A stretch of DNA of 64,000 nt from Marinospirillum insulare DSM 21763 (GCF_000686905.1 NZ_JMLW01000012.1:1-64000); one strand, 5' to 3'. Shown: positions 36,084-45,334, numbered from the stretch's first letter. Notes: generated by a model from the sequence alone, not told the origin. Numbers and translations are program-made.

Positions 36084-36515
36084 ATGGATATTAATCAAAC
36101 ATTTACTGCGTTAACGCAAAAAACTTCTTCAGAGCTAAGTGAAACCTCAGAAATGACTGGTTTTCTTAGTCCTGCTGCTGGGGCTGAAACCAGCTCCTTG
36201 TCTTTAGATAAATACCTAGCACCTCGCCCCTCTTCGACCTACTATTGCCGTGTTGTTGGTGATGCTATGCAAAATGCAGGCATTAATGATGGTGATTTAC
36301 TGGTTGTAGACTCATCGCTTAACCCAACCCACAACAGAGTGGTAGTAGCGGTTTTATTTGGTGAAATGATTGTAAGACGTTTAGTTATTAACAACTCAGG
36401 CAGCTGGTTGATAGCAGAATCAAGCAATAGCATTTACCAGCCAGTTAATATTAGCCGTTATGATCACGAAACCCTGTTTTGGGGTGTGGTTACTTGGACC
36501 TTGCATCAACCTTAA
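36084..36515 (+). CDS. UmuD-like S24 protein lacking both catalytic residues
   Basis: 143 residues that align along the length of UmuD: GFLSPAAGAETSSLSLDKYL in the region of the cleavage site, STYYCRVVGDAMQNAGINDG, DLLVVDSSLNPTHNRVVVAV, and a C-terminal FWGVVTWTLHQ. In UmuD the nucleophile is the Ser of GDSM; here residue 61 is Ala (GDAM). The general-base Lys of the VK(K/R)L strand is Arg (residue 98, IVRRL). Self-cleavage should not be possible. No umuC follows. A LexA box lies directly upstream. It may be an SOS-induced regulator of a polymerase or a UmuD antagonist (inference). Confidence 0.85.
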   Translation: MDINQTFTALTQKTSSELSETSEMTGFLSPAAGAETSSLSLDKYLAPRPSSTYYCRVVGDAMQNAGINDGDLLVVDSSLNPTHNRVVVAVLFGEMIVRRLVINNSGSWLIAESSNSIYQPVNISRYDHETLFWGVVTWTLHQP

Positions 36516-36607
36516 CCTACAGAATAAGTTATTAGTCTAATAAAGTTAATTTTTTTGTTACTATTCTGCTAATATCAAGCTCTAAAAAAATAACACTGGA
36601 GTTTGTG

Positions 36608-37612
36608 ATGCAAATCAAAAAATGGTTGTTAGTTAGTGCTGCTTGCTTAGCTTTTAGTAGCGCACCTACTTTCGCTCAAGAAACACGCGAGTTTTCAGTT
36701 TCAACGGTTTTATCTGATGCTTTTCCTTGGGGTCAAGCTGCTAAAAAGTGGGCTGAGTTAGTAGAAGAGCGTTCTGAAGGTCGTATTACGCTAAAAGTTT
36801 ATCCTAATGCCCAGCTAGTATCAGGTGACCAAACGCGTGAATTTTCTGCCATGCGTAGTGGCTTAATTGATATGGCTGTTGGTTCCACGATTAACTGGTC
36901 TACCCAAGTTCCTGAAGTAAACCTATTTTCTTTACCTTTTTTAATGCCTGACAACGCTGCGGTCGATGCAATTACGCAAGGTGAAGCCGGTAAAATGGTA
37001 TTTGATGCCATTGAAAAGCGCGGTGTTGTTCCTTTGGCTTGGGGTGAAAATGGTTTCCGTGAGCTATCTAACTCTCGTGCTGTATTAAGTCAGCCTTCTG
37101 ATTTAGAAGGTTTAAAAGTCCGTGTTGTTGGTTCACCTCTTTTTTTAGATACCTTTAATGCCTTAGGCGCTAACCCAACACAGATGAGTTGGACTGATGC
37201 TCTACCCGCACTGACAACCGGTGCTGTTGATGGTCAAGAAAACCCCTTAGCCGTATTTGATGTGGCCCGTGCAGATCGAGCTAATCAAAAATACCTAACG
37301 CTTTGGCATTACATGAATGATCCGCTCATTTTTGGTGTTAGCAAGCGTGTTTGGTCGACCCTTTCTACTGACGACCAGAAGCTTCTTAAACAAGCAGCTT
37401 ATGATGCGGGCCAGTGGGAAATCAAAAAATCACGTTCTGAGTTAGATGCAACACTACAAGCTATTCGTGATCGCGGTGTAGAAGTAACAGAACTAACATC
37501 TGAACAGCACCAAGCTTTTGTTCAAGCAACACAAACAGTGTATGAAAAATGGATTCCGCGCATTGGTAAAAAATTAGTAGACGCTGCACAAACAGCCATT
37601 AAAAATCGCTAA
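36608..37612 (+). CDS. dctP: TRAP transporter solute-binding protein, DctP family
   Basis: 334 residues with a signal peptide (WLLVSAACLAFSSAPTFAQ, cleaved after FAQ or nearby). The mature protein shows DctP features: FSVSTVLSDAFPWGQAAKKWAELVEERSEGRITLKVYPNAQL, LEGLKVRV with the ligand-carboxylate-binding Arg, and GAVDGQENPL. It captures a carboxylic acid in the periplasm and delivers it to the DctQM permease encoded next. A GTG at 36605 precedes the ATG, but TGGAG is best placed for the ATG at 36608. Confidence 0.94.
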   Translation: MQIKKWLLVSAACLAFSSAPTFAQETREFSVSTVLSDAFPWGQAAKKWAELVEERSEGRITLKVYPNAQLVSGDQTREFSAMRSGLIDMAVGSTINWSTQVPEVNLFSLPFLMPDNAAVDAITQGEAGKMVFDAIEKRGVVPLAWGENGFRELSNSRAVLSQPSDLEGLKVRVVGSPLFLDTFNALGANPTQMSWTDALPALTTGAVDGQENPLAVFDVARADRANQKYLTLWHYMNDPLIFGVSKRVWSTLSTDDQKLLKQAAYDAGQWEIKKSRSELDATLQAIRDRGVEVTELTSEQHQAFVQATQTVYEKWIPRIGKKLVDAAQTAIKNR

Positions 37613-37630
37613 TTTCTGCTAACTCTTAAG

Positions 37631-37656
37631 CCTAGCCTTGGTAAATTAAGGTTAGG
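37631..37656 (+). terminator. Intercistronic hairpin between dctP and dctQ
   Basis: CCTAGCCTT (37631-37639) pairs with AAGGTTAGG (37648-37656) over 9 bp with one G-T. No strong T-run follows, so it is more likely a transcript-stabilising or partial-termination hairpin that leaves more receptor than permease mRNA. Confidence 0.5.
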
Positions 37657-37683
37657 TTTAGGTATCGCTGGTTACAATTATTT

Positions 37684-38169
37684 ATGTCAAAAAAACGAAC
37701 TCACCTTGAATCCTGGCTAGGAATAACTGCTTTAGTTGGTATTAGCGTTATTAGCCTAGCTAATGTACTAGTCCGTTACACTACTAATGCATCCTTTGCT
37801 TTTACTGAAGAATTCTCAGTATTTTTAATGGTTGTACTTGCCTTTTCTGGCGCTGCGGTTGCTGCAAGAAGTAATGAGCACATTCGTATTACCCTTTTAG
37901 AAAACTATTTAGGCTTACTTGGACGGCGTATTGTTTTTGTTCTGCAATGGCTAGGCAGTCTTATAGTTTTGGGTTTGGTCGTTTGGTATGGCGGCTGGTT
38001 AACTTATGAAGAATATACTTGGGAATCACTTTCACCCGGTTTAGGCTACCCAACTTGGATTTACTTAATTTGGTTACCTCTCCTTGCTAGTGTAGTTATT
38101 TTTCGTAGCACGCAAAGTCTCTTTAATCGCTTGCGTGATAGCGATATTAAAAGAGAGGAAGCACAATGA
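37684..38169 (+). CDS. dctQ: TRAP transporter small permease subunit DctQ
   Basis: A 161-residue protein with four predicted helices (about 10-30, 42-62, 85-108, 128-148). It carries the DctQ features VLVRYTTNASFAFTEEFSVFLMVVLAFSGAAVAARSNEHIRI. It forms the small membrane subunit of the transporter. The stop overlaps the dctM start (ATGA-type overlap, 4 bp). Confidence 0.93.
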   Translation: MSKKRTHLESWLGITALVGISVISLANVLVRYTTNASFAFTEEFSVFLMVVLAFSGAAVAARSNEHIRITLLENYLGLLGRRIVFVLQWLGSLIVLGLVVWYGGWLTYEEYTWESLSPGLGYPTWIYLIWLPLLASVVIFRSTQSLFNRLRDSDIKREEAQ

Positions 38170-39470
38170 CTCCAGATTTATGGATGCTATTAATTTTTGG
38201 TGCCAGTCTTCTTTTAGGTATGCCTGTTGCTTTTGCTTTAGGTTTAGGTGGTATTGCTGGAATCATTACGGGTTTATCACCCGATATGCTAGCAACACTA
38301 GGGACTAACACCTATAACAGTATTGCTAAATACCCGCTTATTGCTATTCCATTGTTTATTTTAACTGGCATTATTTTTGAACGGGCTGGTGTGGCATCAA
38401 GCCTAGTTAATTTTGCTCAGTCTCTAATTGGACGTAGGCATGGTGGGCTAGCGTTAGTAGCTGTGCTGGTCTGCTTAATTATGGGTGGTATGAGTGGTTC
38501 CGGCCCTGCTGATGCAGCCGCTGTTGCCATGGTTATGCTACCAAGTATGACTAAAGCTGGGTATCCGCGTCCTTTTTCTGCTTCTCTTATTGCTGCTGCT
38601 TCGTCTACAGCAATACTTATACCGCCATCTATAGCACTTATTCTCTACTCAGTAATGCTACCTGGTCTAGATTTACGTGCATTATTTGCAGCTGGTTTAT
38701 TTCCTGGGCTACTGGCTGGAGCATCTTTACTAGTGCCAGCCTATTTTTTAGCAAAGCGTAACGGCTGGGAAACAAAGAATAGTTCAGATGAAGAATTACC
38801 ATCAGTTAAAGCTAGCTTCATAAAAGCCATTCCAGCTTTACTAGCACCTGTTATCATTTTGGGTGGCTTACGCTCTGGCTTATTTACACCAACCGAAGCT
38901 GCTGTTGTAGCTGTTACTTATGGCTTAATTATCGGTACATTTGTTTATCAGCAGCTTAACTGGACTAGCTTAGTAGAAATGCTAAATGAAGCCGTTAAAA
39001 TTTCTGGAATAGTTTTAATTATTATTGCTTTAGCAGGTATTTTTGCTTGGGCTGGTACTACACTAGGTACATTTACTCGCTTAGCTGACGCGATACTTTC
39101 TATTTCGGACAGCTCATTAGTATTATTATTTTTAGTTATGCTATTGGTCTTGTTGGCAGGTATGTTACTAGATGCTATTTCTATCTACTTAATCTTAACG
39201 CCTATTTTAGTGCCTTTAATTAATCACTTTGAATGGAATCCTGTTTGGTTTGGTATTTTATTAGCGATGAATATTGCTATAGGCCAGTTCACGCCACCAG
39301 TTGCTATCAACCTGATGGTTACCACTAAAGTTGCCAATATACGCCTAGAAGAAACCTTTAGTTGGGCTATGCTGTTTATGGTTACTATGTTTAGTGCCTT
39401 ATTGCTGGTATTGTTCTTCCCACAAATTGCACTCTGGCTACCCGAATATCTGGGATATTCCACGACCTAA
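38166..39470 (+). CDS. dctM: TRAP transporter large permease subunit DctM
   Basis: A 434-residue, roughly 12-helix permease. Family motifs include LLGMPVAFALGLGG, YPLIAIPLFILTGIIFERAG, MGGMSGSGPADAAAVAMVMLPSM, STAILIPPSIALILYSVMLPG and GQFTPPVAINLMVT. It moves the bound acid with Na+ across the inner membrane. It is the last gene of the dctPQM operon, followed by a terminator hairpin. Confidence 0.95.
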   Translation: MTPDLWMLLIFGASLLLGMPVAFALGLGGIAGIITGLSPDMLATLGTNTYNSIAKYPLIAIPLFILTGIIFERAGVASSLVNFAQSLIGRRHGGLALVAVLVCLIMGGMSGSGPADAAAVAMVMLPSMTKAGYPRPFSASLIAAASSTAILIPPSIALILYSVMLPGLDLRALFAAGLFPGLLAGASLLVPAYFLAKRNGWETKNSSDEELPSVKASFIKAIPALLAPVIILGGLRSGLFTPTEAAVVAVTYGLIIGTFVYQQLNWTSLVEMLNEAVKISGIVLIIIALAGIFAWAGTTLGTFTRLADAILSISDSSLVLLFLVMLLVLLAGMLLDAISIYLILTPILVPLINHFEWNPVWFGILLAMNIAIGQFTPPVAINLMVTTKVANIRLEETFSWAMLFMVTMFSALLLVLFFPQIALWLPEYLGYSTT

Positions 39471-39478
39471 ATATAATG

Positions 39479-39520
39479 CCCTGCCAGCTAGTTAGAAATA
39501 ATGAGTTGGCAGGGTTATTT
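39479..39520. terminator. Bidirectional terminator between dctM and DUF815 gene
   Basis: CCCTGCCA (39479-39486) pairs with TGGCAGGG (39507-39514) and is followed by TTATTTT. It lies between two convergent genes. Confidence 0.75.
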
Positions 39521-39532
39521 TCTGGATTCAAC

Positions 39533-40321
39533 TTACTGGTTAAACTTACCCTTAAAATTAAAAAACTGCTGGGCGGTACGGCCACTATAGGAAGCACGTG
39601 CTTGGGCAAACTGTCTAGCTTCTTGCTGTAACTCCTGCCAATCGCCTTTGTACCCTTCAAAATAGCTTTTAACCAAAGCAAGGTAATCATCTAGGTTGCC
39701 TGAATAAAATGAAAGACTTAAACCAAACCTATCCGCTAAAGAAATACGCTCTTCTACGCTATCACTCAGGTGTAACTCACCCCGCTCACCTACTGTCGCT
39801 TGTTGGTTGTCGCTCATGTATTCAGGTACTAGGTGGCGGCGGTTGCTGGTTGCGTAAACTTTAATATTATCGGGTGGTGTTTCTAGCGAGCCTTCCATAA
39901 TACTTTTTAAGCCTTTATATCCACTTTCACCGCTTTCAAAACTTAAATCATCGCAAAAAATAATAAAACGATAAGGTAATAGCCGCAGTTCATCAGAAAT
40001 TTCAGGTAACCAACTTAAGCTTTCACGCGGAATTTCTATCACTTTTAATCCACTAGTATGATAACGGTATAATAGAGAGCGGATTAATGAGCTTTTGCCC
40101 GTGCCACGGCTACCCCATAGCAATACGTGGTTGCTAGCGGCTCCTGCTATAAACTGCTCGGTGTTTTTTATTAAAGCGGCTTTTTGTCTTTCAATTCCTA
40201 GCAGTTTGTCTAAAGGAAAAGCTGAGAACTCAATAATGGGCTTTAAGCGCTGTGCATGAACACGCCATACTGCGCCCTTGGCTTCTTGCCAGTTAATTCC
40301 AGCAGCTAAATTTAGTGACAT
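39533..40321 (-). CDS. DUF815 family AAA-type ATPase
   Basis: 262 residues. Walker A is in LLWGSRGTGKSSLIRSLL (about residues 68-85). The Walker B-like strand RFIIFCDDLSF is near 135. The DUF815 hallmark GYKGLKSIMEGSLETPPDNIKVYATSNRRHLVPEYM is near 150-190, then ERISLADRFGLSLSFY. The fold is an ORC/DnaA-like ATPase; the cellular role is unknown. It lies just downstream of the MetX-like gene and in the same direction. Confidence 0.9.
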   Translation of the reverse strand: MSLNLAAGINWQEAKGAVWRVHAQRLKPIIEFSAFPLDKLLGIERQKAALIKNTEQFIAGAASNHVLLWGSRGTGKSSLIRSLLYRYHTSGLKVIEIPRESLSWLPEISDELRLLPYRFIIFCDDLSFESGESGYKGLKSIMEGSLETPPDNIKVYATSNRRHLVPEYMSDNQQATVGERGELHLSDSVEERISLADRFGLSLSFYSGNLDDYLALVKSYFEGYKGDWQELQQEARQFAQARASYSGRTAQQFFNFKGKFNQ

Positions 40322-40340
40322 AGTAAATTAAACCTTTCTT

Positions 40341-41444
40341 CTAGTTAATAAATTGCTTGAGTGTTTCGGCTTGGCTAGTAATTGAATTTAAGCCATCTAA
40401 ATGGCCCCAATCACCTTCAATTTCTGCATAACGGCTAGTTTTACCTAAGCTCAGCAACTCTTGGTGAATAAGTTGTGACATGGCTGGCCTAAGTAGCAGG
40501 TCGTTAGTGGCGGGTAAAAACAAACACTCTGCCTTAATTTTCTGCAAACCTTCATTTAGCGTTTTACCCTGCCCGGCAATAAAAAGTTGATTAGCGCGAA
40601 TCAAATATAAAAGATGATTTGCATCGGCGTACTTAGCTTGTGCAAGGCTTTGGGCTTTAAAGTAGTCAACCATGCGAAAACCTTGGCGAATGTCTTTTAA
40701 AGGTGCTGCTTCTAAGGGGTAATGCTTGTTGAAGGTACGGTTAATAATGCTTGGCGACATAGCAGCTAGGCTAATTTGCATTAGGGTTTGTTGTACTCCA
40801 GCGGTGGGTGCTTCTGAGTTGTAATAATTGCCTTCACGCCATAAAGGGTCATTTAAAATGGGTTCTGCCCATTGCTGCAAACCTAAGCAGCTCCAGGCAT
40901 CGGCTTCGCCCATACCTATCACTGAAACCATGCGTTTAACGGCTTCTGGGTAGGCAATCGCCCACTCTAAAGCTTGTAGCGAACCCATTGAAGGACCAAT
41001 TACCGCATGTAATTCTTCTATACCGAGTGAAAGTAATAAAGACCGCTGTACTTCTACAAAATCACGAATCGTCACTACAGGGAAATCTAATCCCCAAGGC
41101 CTGTCTGTATCTGGGTTGATAGTGGCAGGACCAGTGGTTATTACCTGAGGATTAAAAGGCTCTTGGTTAACTAGGGTGTCGCTACTGATAATAAAGTATT
41201 TATCGGTATCTAAAGGCTTGCCTGGGCCAATAATGCTATCCCAATAGCCTGCTAGTAGATCATCTTCTTGATAGCGCCCTGCCGCATGGCTAGAGCCTGA
41301 AAAGTAATGGGTGACCAGAATAGCGTTATCACGTTTAGCGTTCAGCTTGCCCCAGCTTTCCCAGCCTATATTTACTTCGGGTATAAGCTGCCCATTAAAA
41401 GTGGTAAACCCCTGCATTTTATAGTGTTTTTTTTCAACCAACAT
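40341..41444 (-). CDS. Alpha/beta hydrolase of the homoserine O-acetyltransferase (MetX) family
   Basis: A 367-residue alpha/beta hydrolase. The N-terminal NIGWESWGKLNAKRDNAILVTHYFSG resembles MetX. The nucleophile Ser lies in VIGPSMGSLQALEWAIAYPE (about 150-170; MetX proper has GGSMGG). The charge-relay Asp is probably in PATNDLLLR and the His in DWGHLDGL near the C-terminus. The altered elbow and other differences make true homoserine acetylation uncertain, so acyltransferase or hydrolase is the safer call. Confidence 0.8.
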   Translation of the reverse strand: MLVEKKHYKMQGFTTFNGQLIPEVNIGWESWGKLNAKRDNAILVTHYFSGSSHAAGRYQEDDLLAGYWDSIIGPGKPLDTDKYFIISSDTLVNQEPFNPQVITTGPATINPDTDRPWGLDFPVVTIRDFVEVQRSLLLSLGIEELHAVIGPSMGSLQALEWAIAYPEAVKRMVSVIGMGEADAWSCLGLQQWAEPILNDPLWREGNYYNSEAPTAGVQQTLMQISLAAMSPSIINRTFNKHYPLEAAPLKDIRQGFRMVDYFKAQSLAQAKYADANHLLYLIRANQLFIAGQGKTLNEGLQKIKAECLFLPATNDLLLRPAMSQLIHQELLSLGKTSRYAEIEGDWGHLDGLNSITSQAETLKQFIN

Positions 41445-41529
41445 TAAAAGCTATCCTTGTGGTAAGTCCTTTGCCCTAGTTATCAAACAGGTCTAAGATG
41501 TGCAGTATAAACCTTGTGAGGAGAATAAA

Positions 41530-42336
41530 GTGACAGATGGCGTAAAGCATATTATTGCCGTTGCATCAGGTAAAGGCGGCGTAGGTAAATCGACTGTAAC
41601 AGCTAATTTAGCCATGGCAATGGCTGCTAAGGGTAAACGTGTAGGTGTATTAGATGCGGATATCTATGGCCCTAGCCAAGCAGCTATGTTTGCTGTTCCA
41701 GAAAACACCAAGCCTAACTCTGAAGATGGCAAAAGTTTTGATCCTATTAATGCCCATGGCCTACAGCTAATGTCGATGGCTTTTTTAGTGGAGTCCAAAA
41801 CCCCAATGATTTGGCGTGGCCCTATGGCTGCGGGTGCTTTTCAGCAATTACTTGATCAAACTCGCTGGCAAAATTTGGACTATCTATTTATTGATATGCC
41901 ACCAGGCACGGGTGATATTCAGCTAACCATGGCGCAAAAGGTAAAAGTAACCGGTGCGGTAATAGTAACTACCCCACAAGATATAGCGCTTTTAGATGCC
42001 AAGCGCGGAATCGAAATGTTCCGTCAAGTAAAAGTACCCGTGTTAGGTGTGGTTGAAAATATGAGCCTACACACCTGCTCTGAATGCGGGCATAGTGAGC
42101 CAATTTTTGGTGAAGGTGGCGGTGAAAGAATTGCTGAAGAATACCAAACTGAGCTACTTGGCCAGTTGCCCCTAGCTTTGAATATTCGTAAACAAATGGA
42201 TTTAGGCCAGCCTTTGGCCATTAGCGAACCTGAGAGTAAAGCTGCGGCTATTTTTGCAGAGATAGCTGAAAAGGTTGATGGTGAAATACAGGCAATGGCC
42301 GATGCTGAAGGCCCTGAAATCAGCATGGGCGACTAA
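41530..42336 (+). CDS. mrp: Mrp/NBP35 family P-loop ATPase, Fe-S cluster carrier (ApbC-type)
   Basis: 268 residues from the GTG at 41530, which has GAGGAG 7 nt upstream; an in-frame GTG at 41500 lacks one. The deviant Walker A GKGGVGKST lies near residues 14-22, LDADIYGPSQAAMF follows, and DMPPGTGDIQLT is switch II. The CxxC pair in LHTCSECGHSEPIFGEGGG binds the bridging cluster between two subunits. The N-terminal DUF59/MIP18 domain found in longer Mrp proteins is missing. Confidence 0.92.
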   Translation: MTDGVKHIIAVASGKGGVGKSTVTANLAMAMAAKGKRVGVLDADIYGPSQAAMFAVPENTKPNSEDGKSFDPINAHGLQLMSMAFLVESKTPMIWRGPMAAGAFQQLLDQTRWQNLDYLFIDMPPGTGDIQLTMAQKVKVTGAVIVTTPQDIALLDAKRGIEMFRQVKVPVLGVVENMSLHTCSECGHSEPIFGEGGGERIAEEYQTELLGQLPLALNIRKQMDLGQPLAISEPESKAAAIFAEIAEKVDGEIQAMADAEGPEISMGD

Positions 42337-42346
42337 AAACCCCTTT

Positions 42347-42372
42347 AGAAGCTAGCTAAATAGCTAGCTTCT
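42347..42372. terminator. Perfect 12-bp hairpin between convergent genes
   Basis: AGAAGCTAGCTA (42347-42358), a 2-nt loop and TAGCTAGCTTCT (42361-42372) lie between mrp and the DUF3185 gene. The flanking T-rich tract is clear only on the minus strand after a few bases, so it is probably a bidirectional terminator. Confidence 0.6.
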
Positions 42373-42379
42373 ACTTAAA

Positions 42380-42577
42380 TCACTTGCTTTTCCACACGCC
42401 TAAAATACCCACTAGCACCGCTATCCCACCAGTCACATAGTATTGCCATACCTTTTCAGGTGCTTCACCGGTGATTTGTTTAATTAGTTCTACATCCACT
42501 CGCTCTTGTAAATCATAACCCCAATACAAAAGCAAAATACCTATAACGATCAGCAATAAACTCGTTGCGCGTCTCAT
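42380..42577 (-). CDS. DUF3185 family small membrane protein
   Basis: 65 residues with two helices (about 5-22 and 45-62) joined by a short polar loop containing LIKQITGEAPEKVWQYYV. The layout and the GGIAVLVGILGV second helix fit DUF3185. Function unknown. Its start overlaps the stop of the YihY-family gene by 4 bp. Confidence 0.8.
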   Translation of the reverse strand: MRRATSLLLIVIGILLLYWGYDLQERVDVELIKQITGEAPEKVWQYYVTGGIAVLVGILGVWKSK

Positions 42578-43842
42578 AGTGAGTTATCCTTTTTTAGGTG
42601 TGATGAACTGATAAGCTCAGCTAAAGGTGCAGAAAAACGTTCTGCTTCTTCTTTTTGTAGGTCTGCAAGAATGCCTTGTACAGCTTGCAAAGAGTTAAGT
42701 GAGGCTGGCCAATCGGCTACTGGTGGTAAGCGCCAAGGCAAGGATTGCAGCCAATCAGCAAAGCTTATTTGGCTATAATCACGGGCGGGCAACCACACTT
42801 CTTGTTCAGCATTATAAACAACCCACTTATTGTCTTGCATCCATTCTATATGCGTTTGCCAGGCTTCAGCATTGTGGCTAGCAGCCATTGTTCTTAGCCG
42901 GTTTTCACTAACACCTTCACCCTTAGCAAAGGCTTGCCAAAGCTCTTTTAATACCAGCAGCATTTGTAAGCTAGGTTCTAACTTATCGGTTGAATAATTT
43001 TCTTCTGGTAGACCTCTAATGGCAACCCATTCTGCACAGAGTAAAATCATCATCCAAGATAAATAAACCCACATTAAAAATAATGGGAAAGCCGCAAAAG
43101 CACCATAAATAAACTCATAGCTAGGGAAGCTACTCACAAACCAGGTAAATAATTTTTTGGCCGTTTCAAATAAAAGTGCCATAGCCAGGCCGCCTATGGC
43201 AGCATCAAGAAACCTCACTTTACAATTAGGCATGGCCCAATAAAGCAGGGTAAAAGCTAACACACTGAACAGTAAGGGTAAGAATTTCCAAAGGCTGGCT
43301 ACACCGCCTCCTGTATAGCCGTTGAGCTTATCTAAAAGCGGCAAGCTGGTTAAATAAGAACTTAACATCACCCCTACACCTAGCAGCATGGGACCTAGGC
43401 TAAGCACAGACCAGTAAATTAAAAAAGCCTGTAAACCACGGCGCGGCTTTTCAACCCGCCAAATACGGTTAAAGGCTTTCTCAATGCTGACAATCATCAT
43501 GCCGGCAGTAGCCACTAAAACCGCCGCACCAACCAAAGTCATTTGCCTGGCTTGTTTAGTAAAGCCTTGCATATAATCTTGTATAACCTCACCCGTTGCG
43601 GGTACTAGGTTATTAAACAACATGGCTTGCAGCTCATCACCTACACCCTGAAAAATTGGCAGCGCAGCTAACATGGAATAAACCACCATGAGCATAGGAA
43701 CAACTGCAAAAAGCGAAGTATAGGTTAAGGCAGCTGCATTACGCGGGCCGTCATCTTTTAAAAAGCGCTGAAACACTCGCCAAGCGTAGTTAATGGCTTT
43801 TATATTTAAAGCTTGGGTCAGTAAAGATTGGAGTCTTTGCAT
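42574..43842 (-). CDS. YihY/virulence factor BrkB family inner-membrane protein
   Basis: 422 residues. The first 280 are the YihY domain with six or so helices: RNAAALTYTSLFAVVPMLMVVYSML, GMMIVSIEKAFNRIWRVEKPRRGLQAFLIYWSVLSLGP, and FIYGAFAAFPLFLMWVYLSWMMILLCAEW. A C-terminal cytoplasmic domain of about 130 residues, winged-helix-like, is typical of the longer members. The old RNase BN label is not supported for this family. Function unknown. Confidence 0.9.
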   Translation of the reverse strand: MQRLQSLLTQALNIKAINYAWRVFQRFLKDDGPRNAAALTYTSLFAVVPMLMVVYSMLAALPIFQGVGDELQAMLFNNLVPATGEVIQDYMQGFTKQARQMTLVGAAVLVATAGMMIVSIEKAFNRIWRVEKPRRGLQAFLIYWSVLSLGPMLLGVGVMLSSYLTSLPLLDKLNGYTGGGVASLWKFLPLLFSVLAFTLLYWAMPNCKVRFLDAAIGGLAMALLFETAKKLFTWFVSSFPSYEFIYGAFAAFPLFLMWVYLSWMMILLCAEWVAIRGLPEENYSTDKLEPSLQMLLVLKELWQAFAKGEGVSENRLRTMAASHNAEAWQTHIEWMQDNKWVVYNAEQEVWLPARDYSQISFADWLQSLPWRLPPVADWPASLNSLQAVQGILADLQKEEAERFSAPLAELISSSHLKKDNSL

Positions 43843-43868
43843 GTAAAGGTTTAATCCGTATCACAGAC

Positions 43869-43892
43869 TGTTAGAATAGCGTCATTCTAACA
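43869..43892 (+). promoter_or_regulatory. Inverted repeat over the arsC-like gene promoter
   Basis: TGTTAGAAT (43869-43877), AGCGTC, ATTCTAACA (43884-43892) form a perfect 9-bp inverted repeat. The left arm contains a -10-like TAGAAT, 45 bp before the arsC-like ATG. It could be an operator or simply a promoter with fortuitous symmetry. Confidence 0.4.
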
Positions 43893-43921
43893 CCGATAAT
43901 CGAATTTATAAGGGACACCTT

Positions 43922-44269
43922 ATGTCATTAGTCTTATTTCATAACCCACGCTGCTCAAAATCTCGTCAAGCTTTACAGCTTCTTGAAGAAAAAGGTGTGC
44001 AGCCAGAAATTCGCAAATACCTTGAAGCACCGTTAACCATTGACGAACTCACCGACCTACTAGCTCAGCTAGGAAAAAAACCAGCTGAGCTTATTCGTCA
44101 AGGCGAAGACCTTTATAAGGAATTGAAGCTAGGTGCTGCAGAAGTAACTGAAGAAGCATTAATTCAAGCCATGGTTGATCACCCTAAGCTTATAGAGCGC
44201 CCCATTTTAAGTAATGGTAAAGAAGCGCGTATTGGCCGCCCACCCGAGCAAGTGCTTGAACTAATTTAA
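43922..44269 (+). CDS. arsC: ArsC-family arsenate reductase (glutaredoxin type)
   Basis: A 115-residue thioredoxin-fold ArsC. The redox Cys is in NPRCSKSRQAL (about residue 11). The arginines that hold arsenate in E. coli ArsC have counterparts in AELIRQGE, LIERPIL and ARIGRPPE. It would reduce arsenate using glutathione and glutaredoxin. No arsB/acr3 or arsR is present, so a general YfgD-like oxidoreductase is also possible. It is followed 12 bp later by a WrbA-like gene. Confidence 0.87.
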   Translation: MSLVLFHNPRCSKSRQALQLLEEKGVQPEIRKYLEAPLTIDELTDLLAQLGKKPAELIRQGEDLYKELKLGAAEVTEEALIQAMVDHPKLIERPILSNGKEARIGRPPEQVLELI

Positions 44270-44884
<615 letters not shown>

Positions 44885-44912
44885 AACTAACGATTAGGAA
44901 GCATAATTACCC

Positions 44913-45329
44913 GTGAAACCTGCTACCCCCCTACCCCGCAAAGAACTCAATTTGAAGCTGGCGATTAGTCGCTGGCTTACTTTATTAAGCTACTTTGGCT
45001 TATTAGCCATTCTTTTAGCTGGGCTGATTATTTTCCCTCTGCCTGAGGAAAGCCGTTTATGGGTTATTTTAACGGTACTTTGGTTGCCACTTTTAGCTTT
45101 TTTGCCAGCTGTCATCACGCGTAATCCACGTGGGCATGCTTGGCTGTGTTTTGTTAGCTTGGTCTATTTTATGCAAGGCACAACAACTTTTATTGTGCCA
45201 GGTAAGGCAGGCATAGGCGCTTTGCAGGCGCTTTTAGCGATAACGCTGTTTACGGCAGCTATGATGTATGGCCGTTGGCGAGGAATGGAGCTGCGCGGCG
45301 CAATCATCGACGACACAGCTCAAAACTAA
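44913..45329 (+). CDS. DUF2069 family membrane protein
   Basis: A 138-residue protein with four helices (about 22-42, 53-70, 78-97, 103-120). HAWLCFVSLVYFMQGTTTFI and LAITLFTAAMMYGRWRG match DUF2069. Function unknown; it commonly follows wrbA and arsC-like genes in gammaproteobacteria. Start is GTG. Confidence 0.85.
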   Translation: MKPATPLPRKELNLKLAISRWLTLLSYFGLLAILLAGLIIFPLPEESRLWVILTVLWLPLLAFLPAVITRNPRGHAWLCFVSLVYFMQGTTTFIVPGKAGIGALQALLAITLFTAAMMYGRWRGMELRGAIIDDTAQN

Positions 45330-45334
45330 TCAAT

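Noticed and set aside
36516-36604. A umuC remnant after the UmuD-like gene
   Set aside because: The gap is only 92 bp to the dctP start and contains no coding signal.
42574-43842. Ribonuclease BN
   Set aside because: The historical label for this membrane family is incorrect; no nuclease motif is present.
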